A stretch of DNA of 41,094 nt from Promethearchaeota archaeon (lineage in GTDB: Archaea > Asgardarchaeota > Lokiarchaeia > Sigyniarchaeales > SOKP01): contig JAUWHC010000001.1 in NCBI GenBank assembly GCA_030606095.1, positions 1 through 41,094 of the forward strand, read 5' to 3'. The stretch's first letter is position 1. Every line of letters begins with the position of its first letter. Shown piece by piece: positions 24,280 to 33,265 of the stretch. The position numbers and the translations under genes were made by a program. The notes below the pieces were generated by a model, which was given only the letters and a program-made list of their open reading frames with translations, was not told where the DNA came from and did not search any database.

Positions 24280-25197
24280 TTAATCCCCCTCCATAATCCT
24301 TTTAAATGCTTTTTTATCATCAAAAAAAGAAAAGTTTTTTATAAGTTTAATATGGTTTTCATCTCTTAATAAAACCCTATTTTTGGTAATATTCTCCACA
24401 AAATATTTGGATTTGTTTATTAAAATATAGTCATTTTTTTTAATTGGTAAAAATTTTATAAGTGTTTTTAATCTATAGAGATTTCTTCCCTTTTGAGTAT
24501 CTCTCCCTACTAGCTTTTTTGTTCTTTTTAAAATAAAATTATATTTTGACTTTAAACGTGAAACGATGTGTTTCATTAACTCATTTGTACTTAAATACAA
24601 ATCCACACCAAGTTTTTGATCTTCCATTTTTGAAATATATTGTTTATCGTCTTTTTTAAAGATATTTTCTACAAAATAAAGGATATCATCCAAAACTTTA
24701 TTAATAATATCAAATTGATTCTCATTTTTTACCCGTAATTGAATAATTGATAAAAAATACATCCCCCCTCTTAAATTAGAACAATTTTTACATAATTCGT
24801 AATTTATTTTGACTTTTATCGTTTGTTGATGAGTAATTTTATGATCTTCCCTCAAAGTTCCTGTAATTGTAAGATCAAAAGAAGATAACAAATCTTTTTG
24901 AGTAAACATTAATTCTTCAAATGAGAATGAAAAGGTGATTAAATCTTGTTTTAAATAAGATTTTAATAAAAATCGAGATATTACCTCTTCTATAATTGGA
25001 AATAATTCATTTTCAGCAGGTTCAATCCATTCTTCTTTTTTTGAATATTTCCTGCAATCGGTGCACATTTTAAAACTGATACTTTTTGGCAATTCGAATA
25101 ATGGATTTTCTTTTAAAAAACAGTTAAGGCACATACCAAAATAAGGCGCGTTTTCTTCTAGAGCCGTTCCACATATTGCACAAAATCTATGAGGCAT
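24280..25197 (-). CDS. NMD3-family ribosome biogenesis protein
   Basis: NMD3 binds the large ribosomal subunit; in eukaryotes it is the 60S export adaptor. Zinc ligands occur as CxxC pairs at C6/C9, C23/C26 and C45/C48, with a further CKNC near residue 140, the order typical of the family. At 305 residues it lacks the eukaryotic nuclear-export extension. The ATG overlaps the TAA of DUF424 by one base. It is in the middle of an aIF2-beta to Pno1 cluster. Confidence 0.9.
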   Translation of the reverse strand: MPHRFCAICGTALEENAPYFGMCLNCFLKENPLFELPKSISFKMCTDCRKYSKKEEWIEPAENELFPIIEEVISRFLLKSYLKQDLITFSFSFEELMFTQKDLLSSFDLTITGTLREDHKITHQQTIKVKINYELCKNCSNLRGGMYFLSIIQLRVKNENQFDIINKVLDDILYFVENIFKKDDKQYISKMEDQKLGVDLYLSTNELMKHIVSRLKSKYNFILKRTKKLVGRDTQKGRNLYRLKTLIKFLPIKKNDYILINKSKYFVENITKNRVLLRDENHIKLIKNFSFFDDKKAFKRIMEGD

Positions 25198-25493
25198 TAA
25201 AACATCATTTTTATTGCCATTGGAATATTATTTATTTTTTTAACTCCTTCTTTAGGAAGGATTTTATGGGCAATTACCTTATTGGTTATATTTTCACCCA
25301 CTATATTAAAGTACGACACCTTTTTTAACAATTCTACTGCCTTATCTATGCTTAGAAGATCGCCCCCAAAAAAGTGTTCACTAATTTCGATTTTCAAATT
25401 TCCCTCAATAAAAATTTGGTTTAATAACAACTCATCGCAACATGCAACCGTATCGATACCATTTCGACGATGGATTTTAAGATATACTCTCAT
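25197..25493 (-). CDS. DUF424 protein
   Basis: A 98-residue archaeal protein of the DUF424 family. It has EGNLKIEISEHFFGGDL, KAVELLKKVSYFNIVGENI and the C-terminal VKKINNIPMAIKM. The function is unknown. Its place between aIF2-beta and NMD3 is common in archaea and suggests a role in translation or ribosome assembly. The start is 21 nt after the aIF2-beta stop. Confidence 0.88.
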   Translation of the reverse strand: MRVYLKIHRRNGIDTVACCDELLLNQIFIEGNLKIEISEHFFGGDLLSIDKAVELLKKVSYFNIVGENITNKVIAHKILPKEGVKKINNIPMAIKMMF

Positions 25494-25514
25494 CTGGCAA
25501 TCATTAAACTATCT

Positions 25515-25928
25515 TTATTTTTCTCTTATTTCTTCATGTGCTCCGCAAGCAGTGCATTTAAGAAATTTTTTTTTCCCTTCTCTTTGAATTTCTGTATCAG
25601 GCTTATTACAAATTTTGCATAATACATATGTTTTAGAATATAATTCAATTAACCGATTTAAAACTTGTTCTTTATAAACTCCTTTTAAAAAAAGATGTTG
25701 TCCCCTCATTTCTCCCATTGTACCTACTTTTTTTAAAAACTCTACAATGAAATGTTTTCGCTCGCGATTTAAAGTATTGATAATTTTATTAAAATTTATA
25801 ATATAAGTATTCTTAGCTTCTATTCTTATCTGAACTTTTGGTATTTCAAATCTAGATAATTTCTTTACGTTATCGGGGATATTTTCATAACCCTTGTCTA
25901 ATAATTCCTGATAATTGTTTATATCCAT
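25515..25928 (-). CDS. Translation initiation factor aIF2 beta
   Basis: A 137-residue subunit of the aIF2 complex that delivers initiator tRNA. The helical N-terminus is followed by the FIVEFLKKVGTMGEMRGQHLFLKG core and a zinc ribbon (CKIC...CTACG) at the C-terminus. The length is normal. It is probably the first gene of a five-gene minus-strand cluster with DUF424, NMD3, Rio1 and Pno1. Confidence 0.95.
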   Translation of the reverse strand: MDINNYQELLDKGYENIPDNVKKLSRFEIPKVQIRIEAKNTYIINFNKIINTLNRERKHFIVEFLKKVGTMGEMRGQHLFLKGVYKEQVLNRLIELYSKTYVLCKICNKPDTEIQREGKKKFLKCTACGAHEEIREK

Positions 25929-26054
25929 TTTAGTTTACCTTTTTTTTACTTCTTCTACTAAATGTAATAATCTTTCTAACAAAAATACTTTTTCGATTTT
26001 AAAAAATTATTTGAAAAGACAATTCAAAAAAAAAGCTTCTAGTTAGAATTGTTT

Positions 26055-26783
26055 TTAGTAACTTTGATATATATTTTCCTCTGTTGGATAAATTCTTGAT
26101 TCCATCACTAAATCGTTAATATATGTCCTTAGCTTATTTTCGGGAATCTGCAACTTTGATTGTAATTCTTTAAGACTTATACCATTTCCGTCTTGAGAAT
26201 ATTCATATATTATCGAAAAAATCTTTTCTTTAAGTTTATCAACTTCTGAAGGCTGATCTTCTCCAAATATTTTGTCTATATCAATTCCATCTGAAATATT
26301 ATCAAAAGAGAATTCTTCGTCCGTTTCAAAATCAACAGGAATCTCGTGGATATCTCCAGATTTAATTTTTTTTATTATTTCAGCGTCTCGTAATAAGATA
26401 TAATTTGGATCTTTTACTTTTTTTATCAATTTGATATTACTAATTTGAACGGTATCGCCATAAAAACCTACTCTTCCTAAAATATCTACAATATCTCCTT
26501 GATTTAAATCGTTAAATTTATCTAAATCAACATCCCACTTGACAGCAGAAATTAAACCAGTTCCGTCATCCAGTTCGAATCTTAAATTGGTGCTTAATTC
26601 CCCTGTTGATGTATTGCTAACGAAATCCTCTCGATTAGTGATTGTCGCGACAAGACGAATTTTTCTGAGAGCTCCAAAGATCGTGAATAACGACTTTTCT
26701 TCAGCGTTATAATTCCCTTCTAAAAGATGTTTAACCCAACAACGAATTGCTGGAAAATATTCATAAGATTGAGTTCCACTCAT
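26055..26783 (-). CDS. RPA32-like protein with C-terminal winged helix
   Basis: A 242-residue single-stranded-DNA-binding subunit. An OB fold occupies residues about 30-130 (FTIFGALRKIRLVATI, LRFELDDGTGLISAVKW, VDILGRVGFYGDTVQISNIKL), then an acidic linker (FETDEEFSFDN), then a winged-helix domain (ISLKELQSKLQIPENKLRTYI). This order is that of eukaryotic RPA32. It is the likely partner of the RPA1-like protein at 3321-5045. Confidence 0.85.
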   Translation of the reverse strand: MSGTQSYEYFPAIRCWVKHLLEGNYNAEEKSLFTIFGALRKIRLVATITNREDFVSNTSTGELSTNLRFELDDGTGLISAVKWDVDLDKFNDLNQGDIVDILGRVGFYGDTVQISNIKLIKKVKDPNYILLRDAEIIKKIKSGDIHEIPVDFETDEEFSFDNISDGIDIDKIFGEDQPSEVDKLKEKIFSIIYEYSQDGNGISLKELQSKLQIPENKLRTYINDLVMESRIYPTEENIYQSY

Positions 26784-26951
26784 AATTTAACTCATGTGAA
26801 ATTTCTATTATACAATCGATTACTATATTAACAAATTTTATGAAATATAGGCGTGATTATTAATTGTTAAATATAATTAATTTTCTCTTTATTTTAATTC
26901 ATTTTACATTTTTAAGGATTCTATCGTTTTAAGATAAAGAATAAAATAAAA

Positions 26952-27058
26952 TAGCGGGGACTGGAATCTCAGATTGCTGTAAATCAAACAAAATCTTTTG
27001 AACCAGTGTTCTCAGGGTTATGAGCCCTGCGGCATAAACCAGGCTAGCCCACCCCGCT
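26952..27058 (-). tRNA. Initiator tRNA-Met (CAU) with a T-loop intron
   Basis: Read on the minus strand. The acceptor is AGCGGGG (27058-27052) with CCCCGCT (26959-26953), including the A1-U72 pair of initiators. The anticodon loop is CTCATAA with CAT at 27022-27020, and the anticodon stem carries three G-C pairs next to the loop, the initiator hallmark. The T-stem is ACTGG (27007-27003) with CCAGT (26964-26960). The T-loop is 38 nt instead of 7; removing about 26966-26996 leaves TTCAAAT. The insertion has a 5-bp helix AGATT/AATCT. No CCA is encoded. A TATA-like TCTATAAAAAAG lies about 28-38 bp upstream. Confidence 0.87.
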
Positions 27059-27215
27059 AAGGTTTTTTCCTTATGAGAATAACTCTTTTTTATAGATCAT
27101 ATAATTATTTTATCTTTTAATTTTTTATCATTTTTATGGAGATTATGGTGGTATTTTTTTAGTTTAAAATATATTAACTTACAATTATTTAAAATAAACA
27201 CATCTCTTAAAAAAA

Positions 27216-27953
27216 ATGGCGGATTCACATTCAAAAAGCTTTTTCGGGCAGAACACTGGGATGATTGTGAGTAGTCCCTCGAGCTCAGACCCATATATTT
27301 TTATACATTGCATTAAAAAAAAACCTGATGGAATTTGGGAAAAACCCTCTACCAATGAAGGTAAAATAATTAAAATTTCGTTAGAAGAGATCGTTATGAT
27401 CTTGCGAGTATTGAATCGTCAAACTCTAAATTGGCAAAGTCATCATATTTACAAGGATAAGAAAACTTCGTTATCTTTTAGTTGGGAAGATGAAGATGCA
27501 AATATATTGTGGATTAATATTGGAATTTATTCTAAAATGCTTAATCTTGCTCAAACGGAAATCTTGAGGTTATTATTGATTCATGTACTTAATGAAAAAA
27601 TAGTATATTCGACGGTACCAAAAAGAACTAACAACGAAAATAAGGTAATAAAACTCAAACAAGAGGAACTTTGTAATATGAATAAAATTGAAGAAATTAA
27701 TAAAGAAGCTGATTGTTATAAAAATAACCTTTTTTCTGACATAGAAATTCGAGGAGATATCCTAAAAGACTTGAGTAATGTCGATGGAATAATATTGGGA
27801 GAAACAGAAAAGGCTATTTTAATTGAATTCGACAATAAGGAGGTGTGGGTGCCGAAATCTACTATTAATAATCAATATCTCCCTCGAAAGAACCTTTCTC
27901 AAAAATTCTTGATTAATAATTGGTTTTTAAAAAAACATAATTTAATTCCATAA
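27216..27953 (+). CDS. Two-domain protein, possible nucleic-acid binder
   Basis: A 245-residue protein whose function I do not know. The first part (residues 1-130) contains LSFSWEDEDANILWINIG followed by a helix, AQTEILRLLLIHVLNEKI. The C-terminal part (about 185-245) contains GIILGETEKAILIEF, EVWVPKSTI and a closing NNWFLKKHNLI helix. The latter resembles a small module, ETEKAxLV...WIPKSxI...WxxKK, seen as an add-on in several DNA-processing proteins; this is from memory of patterns, not a search. The linker is Asn/Lys-rich. It starts with ATG and is divergent from initiator tRNA-Met. Confidence 0.6.
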   Translation: MADSHSKSFFGQNTGMIVSSPSSSDPYIFIHCIKKKPDGIWEKPSTNEGKIIKISLEEIVMILRVLNRQTLNWQSHHIYKDKKTSLSFSWEDEDANILWINIGIYSKMLNLAQTEILRLLLIHVLNEKIVYSTVPKRTNNENKVIKLKQEELCNMNKIEEINKEADCYKNNLFSDIEIRGDILKDLSNVDGIILGETEKAILIEFDNKEVWVPKSTINNQYLPRKNLSQKFLINNWFLKKHNLIP

Positions 27954-28057
27954 TTACTCATTTAAAGAAAATTGTCTTATTTAAGCAAAAAGAATAAACT
28001 TAATTTTTATTCTTAATTAACCTTGATATTCGATAAAATAGAGCTCAAAACACTTAT

Positions 28058-29851
28058 ATGACTTTACTGAATATTATTGTAGATTTCTTACTCAATCCTT
28101 GGTTTCTCATTTCCTTAACTTTTTGGATTATCGTAATCGTATTTGTGTTTTTATTAAGAAATAAAAAAGATGCATATAGTTTATTCTTTCCATTACTAGC
28201 GTTATTTAAAACTAAAAAGCTTAATAACCTTATCATAAACATTTCTAAAAGAAAACCAAAATTGTGGAGAATATTTTGGAATATTGGAATATTCGTGTCG
28301 TTTAGTTTTACAATTTTTGGCTTCTATTTCTTTTTTATAAATATTGTAAATTTAATATTTCAACCAAGTATTGAAAATGCTATTGTTCCACTCATCCCTG
28401 GAGTTACAATTGATCTACCCATTTTATTTTACTTATTTTTACCACTATTATTTATTATGACTACCCACGAATTTGCTCACGGAATTTCAGCTAGTATCGA
28501 TGGAGTGGAAATTAAATCTACGGGTATACTTGGTGTCGGCTTCTTTTACCTGGTGGGATTTGGCGCATTTGTAGAAATTGATGAAAGAGAATTAAGATCG
28601 TCAAAATTCCATCGAAATACAAGATTTAGAATAGCGGCAGCAGGAACATATGTAAATGCCTTAACTGCTGGTTTAGCATTCTTGCTAATTCTTAGTTTTC
28701 CTACATTAATTTCTCCTTTTTACGTACAAGTCACACAGGTTTATACTGTATTAACACCACAAGATGGGGGGTTCAATAATGGGACTCTTGAAGCTGGAGA
28801 TGCTATCATTGGTATTAAAAATTCAGGTGATCCAGATGCTAATTTTTTGAACCTTGATTTAAACCAAGGAATTAGTCTTACTTCAATATTAAGTAATAGT
28901 ACTAGAATTAAATTTTCAATTGGAGATAATCTAACTTTTAAAACTTATAACCCTTTTAGTGAATCCTATTCTAAAAAAAATGTTACTTTAGGACCTCGTT
29001 ACGATATAGGAATCCGTTATGAGTACACGGATGACGGTATGGGATTACGAATTACCTATAATTATTCCAGTAATACGGAAACAAACATATTAATTACAAA
29101 AGTAAATGGAACAGCAATAGATAAGTCCAACGGCGACACATTAGAAATTTTACTAACAGATTTTTCTTTAAAAGCCATAAACCTAACTTCAGAACTGGGG
29201 ATTGATTACATCTTAGATATCGATATTGTAGGTGTCTTCGTGGGGGTTCAAAGTACATATTATTGGATGCATCTAAATGAATTTGCAAAACTTTTTACCG
29301 CTAACTGGCCAGATTTCTTGTTTAGAGAATTAATATGGCTTTTTATTATTGCATTTAGTATAACGTTATTCAACATGATGCCTTTACCGATATTTGATGG
29401 AGATAGATTCGTGAAAGAATTGGTAAATTGGATTTTTGGTGAAAATTACAAATCTAAAAAGAAGAAAAAAGATAGGCTAATTTATAAAGGAATTGATACA
29501 GAATGTAAATTAACCGAATATCGTGTAGAAAAAATAGAATATGTAAAAATATACTTAAAAGATAATCATAGAGAGGATCAAAATAGTGAAATAATCTTAG
29601 GAGAAGATAACTATGAACTAGTGGATAAAATAGGCGATGGATATAAAGATACTGTATCAGTAAATTTGCCAGAAAATACTAAACTTAAAGAAAATTCTAT
29701 TTTCGAAATCTCTTACGAGTATTCCTATGACGACAAAAAAAGAATTAAAAATATTGTACTGAATACAATCAGAGTTAGCGCATTAATTCTTATAGGTGGT
29801 AATTTCCTATTATCTTTTCTAAAATTTGGATTTGATCTTTTTTGGATTTAA
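28058..29851 (+). CDS. Site-2 protease (M50 family) with extra C-terminal domain
   Basis: An intramembrane zinc metalloprotease of 597 residues that cleaves transmembrane substrates in regulated proteolysis. HEFAH at 137-141 supplies the zinc ligands, and NMMPLPIFDGD (about residues 439-449) the third ligand Asp. Several hydrophobic segments surround these (about 10-35, 75-105, 120-135, 185-215, 420-440). A soluble insert between them (about 225-390) corresponds to the PDZ-like region. After the last catalytic helix there is an unusual, charged domain of about 110 residues before a final hydrophobic segment (about 570-597). Its substrate is unknown. Confidence 0.9.
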   Translation: MTLLNIIVDFLLNPWFLISLTFWIIVIVFVFLLRNKKDAYSLFFPLLALFKTKKLNNLIINISKRKPKLWRIFWNIGIFVSFSFTIFGFYFFFINIVNLIFQPSIENAIVPLIPGVTIDLPILFYLFLPLLFIMTTHEFAHGISASIDGVEIKSTGILGVGFFYLVGFGAFVEIDERELRSSKFHRNTRFRIAAAGTYVNALTAGLAFLLILSFPTLISPFYVQVTQVYTVLTPQDGGFNNGTLEAGDAIIGIKNSGDPDANFLNLDLNQGISLTSILSNSTRIKFSIGDNLTFKTYNPFSESYSKKNVTLGPRYDIGIRYEYTDDGMGLRITYNYSSNTETNILITKVNGTAIDKSNGDTLEILLTDFSLKAINLTSELGIDYILDIDIVGVFVGVQSTYYWMHLNEFAKLFTANWPDFLFRELIWLFIIAFSITLFNMMPLPIFDGDRFVKELVNWIFGENYKSKKKKKDRLIYKGIDTECKLTEYRVEKIEYVKIYLKDNHREDQNSEIILGEDNYELVDKIGDGYKDTVSVNLPENTKLKENSIFEISYEYSYDDKKRIKNIVLNTIRVSALILIGGNFLLSFLKFGFDLFWI

Positions 29852-29906
29852 TAAATTAGTTGATGTGATCTTCATAAGCAATCATGAAAATAGTTATAAT
29901 GTGCTT

Positions 29907-30866
29907 ATGAAAATAAGTACATGTGATTATTGTAATAAAAATGCATTAGTAATCCACAGAAAATATTCTGGTGAGCTAATTTGTCCTGAATGCTTCACAA
30001 AAAGAATAGAGAAAAACATTTATAAGACAATATCCAAATACAAGATGCTAAAACCTCGAGATAAAATTGTTGTAGGACTTTCTGGTGGAAAGGATTCTAT
30101 AGCATTACTATATAATCTTAAAAAAATTCAAGAAATTTTTTTTCACTCTCAACCTATTATCGCTATAACCGTTGACGAAGGTATCAAAGATTATAGGAAC
30201 AAAAGCATAAAGAATGCCAATAAATTCTGTAAAAAATATGGAATTGAGCATAAGATTGTTTCATTTAAAGAAAAAACAGGAAAGACTTTAGATGAGATTA
30301 TTGAATTAAAAAGCAAATCTATAGATTATAAATACGCCTGCAATTATTGTGCAACATTTAGGAGAAGATTGTTAAATGAAATAGCAAAAGAATTAGGCGC
30401 TGATGTTCTTGCGATGGGGCATAACCTAACAGATATCGCAGAAACATACCTTATGAACGTTTTGTTTAAAAGATTTCAAACAATCTCTAATCAATATCTC
30501 TTTAAAAAGGAGAGTAAAGAAATTAGCAAGTATTTCGTAAGAAAAATTACTCCTTTGATGAGAATTCCTGAAGAAGAAATCTTTCTTTATTCAAACTTGA
30601 AAAAATTTGACTATTATCCCTCGCATTGCCCCTACAGAGAGAAAGATCCAATTCTAAGGAAAAGAGTTTTAGATTTTATTTTGGAATGTAAAAAATTTAG
30701 TCCAGAAATAGAATTCAATTTACTCAATGGCTTTTTAGAAATGTCTGAAATATTTTATTACCATTATAAAGCAAAATCGTATAATTCTTGTGAAGAATGC
30801 GGATATCCATGTGGAAATACAAATCTATGTTTGTATTGCAAATATTTAAAAGAATTTAATAGATAA
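29907..30866 (+). CDS. TtuA/Ncs6-type tRNA 2-thiolation enzyme
   Basis: A PP-loop enzyme that thiolates tRNA uridine (U34 or U54 of tRNA). N-terminal zinc ligands are C6, C9, C26 and C29; the PP-loop LSGGKDS is at 58-64. The Fe-S cysteines CNYC come near residue 142, and a C-terminal zinc module CEECGYPCGNTNLCLYC closes the protein. The frame is open further upstream, overlapping the protease gene, but the family begins near MKISTCDYC, so ATG 29907 is chosen. It is convergent with Get3 at 2 nt distance. Confidence 0.9.
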   Translation: MKISTCDYCNKNALVIHRKYSGELICPECFTKRIEKNIYKTISKYKMLKPRDKIVVGLSGGKDSIALLYNLKKIQEIFFHSQPIIAITVDEGIKDYRNKSIKNANKFCKKYGIEHKIVSFKEKTGKTLDEIIELKSKSIDYKYACNYCATFRRRLLNEIAKELGADVLAMGHNLTDIAETYLMNVLFKRFQTISNQYLFKKESKEISKYFVRKITPLMRIPEEEIFLYSNLKKFDYYPSHCPYREKDPILRKRVLDFILECKKFSPEIEFNLLNGFLEMSEIFYYHYKAKSYNSCEECGYPCGNTNLCLYCKYLKEFNR

Positions 30867-30868
30867 AT

Positions 30869-31852
30869 TTATTTGATAAGATATTCGCTAAATTCCTTTA
30901 ATCTATCATATTCTCTAATTTCTTCTCGAAAAAGAGGAACTTCAATCAGATGTTTTCCCAACTTTTCTTTAAAAATTTTATAAATGTTTAATAAATTACG
31001 GTGTTGCATGTTCCGTCGAGCTTTGCAAAAATCACATAATTCTTCTTCAGCTTGATATAATTGATTGATTATAATGTTTGAAACAGGAATTTTATATTTA
31101 TACAATTCGGTTAAAAGGCGATCTGTTTCTGAAATAGCCATCTCTTCCGGTATCATCACAACAACAAAAGAATTTTTCAAAGGATTCGTGAGATCCTCTC
31201 GCGCATTAATGATAGAGTTTTTTAACCTTTCTAAAACTTCTAAAGAGTTATCTTTTTTTCTTTCATTACTAGAAAATAAACTTTTCATTAGACCTATCAT
31301 ACTTCCAAGTTTTAATCTCATTTTCAATAGTTTACCTATCCACCCAGATAGCGTTTCTGGAAGGCTTAAAAACCTAAGAGTATGCCCTGTTGGGGCAGTA
31401 TCAAATATTACTAAATCATAGTCGTGTTCTGTCTCTATAATTTCTAATACTTTTAATAATGCGAAAGCTTCATCTATACCTGGTGGATTCATTGAAGTCA
31501 AATCTTGCAAATCCTCCATCATTGGAACACCTTCAATTAAGCCGGGCATATTCATCCCTTCCATGGGATTTACACTCGTTAAACCTTTATATTCTGCCAA
31601 GTTTTTTTTTGGATCGATTTCTAAGGCAGTCAATTTATTAATTCCCGGTATAGGTGTCGGCTCACCGGGAGGAAGTTTGATCCCTAAACTATCTCCTAGT
31701 GAATGTGCTGGATCTGTACTAATAATTAAGGTATTTCTACCATGTTCTGCTGCCCAGATTGCTGAACTTGAGGCACAAGTTGTTTTACCTACGCCTCCTT
31801 TACCACCAAACATGATTATTTTTAAATTTAATAACATTTCTTTTAATTCCAT
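30869..31852 (-). CDS. Get3/ArsA-type ATPase
   Basis: A 327-residue deviant-Walker ATPase. GGKGGVGKT (residues 16-24) carries the signature lysine; DPAHSLGDSL is switch I and FDTAPTGHTLRFLSLPE switch II. CDFC at 273-276 is the zinc-binding CxxC that distinguishes Get3-type tail-anchor chaperones and lies before QHRNLL, as in archaeal Get3. It probably targets tail-anchored proteins. ATG 31852 is preferred because GGTG lies 9 nt upstream. It is 44 nt downstream of aRF1 on the same strand, so cotranscription is likely. Confidence 0.92.
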   Translation of the reverse strand: MELKEMLLNLKIIMFGGKGGVGKTTCASSSAIWAAEHGRNTLIISTDPAHSLGDSLGIKLPPGEPTPIPGINKLTALEIDPKKNLAEYKGLTSVNPMEGMNMPGLIEGVPMMEDLQDLTSMNPPGIDEAFALLKVLEIIETEHDYDLVIFDTAPTGHTLRFLSLPETLSGWIGKLLKMRLKLGSMIGLMKSLFSSNERKKDNSLEVLERLKNSIINAREDLTNPLKNSFVVVMIPEEMAISETDRLLTELYKYKIPVSNIIINQLYQAEEELCDFCKARRNMQHRNLLNIYKIFKEKLGKHLIEVPLFREEIREYDRLKEFSEYLIK

Positions 31853-31896
31853 AATAATCAACACCTTTTTTTGAATTTAGAGTTATGTGATTTATA

Positions 31897-33177
31897 CTAA
31901 TAAGTAAGTTTGAAACGAAGAATTGCAACAATTCCTCCGAAAGTACTATATAACATTTCTCCCTCTTCTGTGTCTGGAGAAATAAGTATCACATCAGTGT
32001 TCATAGTTTCTGCTATGGAACCCAGCTCTTCAATTATAGAAACTGTGTTTACAAGGTTGTATGTGTTTGAACTACATTTTGGACAATTTTCTTCTTGGAT
32101 GGATAATTCTACTTTGTTTAATTCTAACTCCCTTGCAATACGAGATTCTTTATAGCCACAATTCAAACATTCAATATTCAATTGATAAATATCTAATTTT
32201 TCAGAAAGAATTAATTTTTTCACAGCACCCATATTTAAAGCTTTTTCTACTTCTTTAAGACCGTAAGCAGCTAAACCCGATTCATTTGATATCTCCTTTA
32301 AAAATCCTTGGACAACTTCTTTTTCCCGAATGAATTTTACGTTTGATATTTTCTTTTTAATCTTTTCAATCAAAGCGCGGATTCCCTCAGATCCTCCATA
32401 ACCAAGGTCTACAACGTCTAAAATTTTATCTCGTAATCTATAATCTAAACTTTCATCGTTTACAAACTTTTCTTTAGAAGGACCAGGTCCTCCAATAAAA
32501 ATTCCTTGTAAATCCTCTATTTTCAAAAATAACTCGTTAACTTCCTCAGATATTCTTCTGTAAAACCTCTTTTCTCCCTCTTCAATCAATCTTTCATATC
32601 TTTTCTGCGATTGACCACCAGCTTTATGCTTTCCATGAATCCCAGAAGTAAACTCTCTCACTATCTCTACATGATTTCCCGTAATATACCCAACTGCTGA
32701 TTCCTTTCGTCCGATAACAAGCAATCCATAAGTTTCCTTTGATTTAAGCATGTCCTCTAATGGCCTTAGTAAAAATTCACTCGCACAGTGATATCTAAAT
32801 GTTTTTCCCTTTTCTGGGGGATCTACGATGTATCTTTCCATCTTTTCTGTACCAGGAGTATTGTTTTGAGGGATTGCTCCAGCAAACATAACCAATCCAT
32901 TCTCTGGAACTTCTTTATAATTCTTCAACATCCCTAGAAGTGTTGAGATTCCATCCAATACATTTTTACGAGTTAATTTTGATTTAATGTTTTGGCTTTC
33001 GCTTACTTCGTTCTTTAAATAATTGGTAACATCAGAAAGTTTTCGATCATGAGGTATATACAAAGATATCAACTCTGTATGAAAACCTTTTTTAGATTTA
33101 AGCTTGTCTAAAAGCTTCTTTATCTTGTAAACTTTTAAATCCTCGCTTTTTTTATGTTCTACTGGAGTCATAATCAT
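31897..33177 (-). CDS. prf1: Peptide chain release factor aRF1
   Basis: Archaeal class I release factor for all three stop codons. NIKS (about residues 63-66) and YHCASEF (YxCxxxF, about 129-135) form the codon-recognition site; GGQ (about 187-189) is the catalytic tripeptide. A C-terminal zinc-binding part has CLNCG and CPKC. The length of about 426 residues is normal. Several starts are possible (TTG 33183, ATG 33177, ATG 33171); the motifs are unaffected. A divergent 82-bp gap separates it from phosphopantothenate synthetase. Confidence 0.96.
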   Translation of the reverse strand: MIMTPVEHKKSEDLKVYKIKKLLDKLKSKKGFHTELISLYIPHDRKLSDVTNYLKNEVSESQNIKSKLTRKNVLDGISTLLGMLKNYKEVPENGLVMFAGAIPQNNTPGTEKMERYIVDPPEKGKTFRYHCASEFLLRPLEDMLKSKETYGLLVIGRKESAVGYITGNHVEIVREFTSGIHGKHKAGGQSQKRYERLIEEGEKRFYRRISEEVNELFLKIEDLQGIFIGGPGPSKEKFVNDESLDYRLRDKILDVVDLGYGGSEGIRALIEKIKKKISNVKFIREKEVVQGFLKEISNESGLAAYGLKEVEKALNMGAVKKLILSEKLDIYQLNIECLNCGYKESRIARELELNKVELSIQEENCPKCSSNTYNLVNTVSIIEELGSIAETMNTDVILISPDTEEGEMLYSTFGGIVAILRFKLTY

Positions 33178-33230
33178 CAACAATGAGATAAAATTAACAA
33201 AAGATTAATAATTTTTCTTCCTTTTCAACC

Positions 33231-33240
33231 TATATAAAGG
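33231..33240 (+). promoter_or_regulatory. TATA box of phosphopantothenate synthetase
   Basis: TATATAAAGG ends 25 nt before the ATG at 33266, so transcription would begin at or within a few bases of the start codon. The mRNA would be leaderless or nearly so. Confidence 0.55.
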
Positions 33241-33265
33241 CCTACATAATAATAATTGTTGTTTT

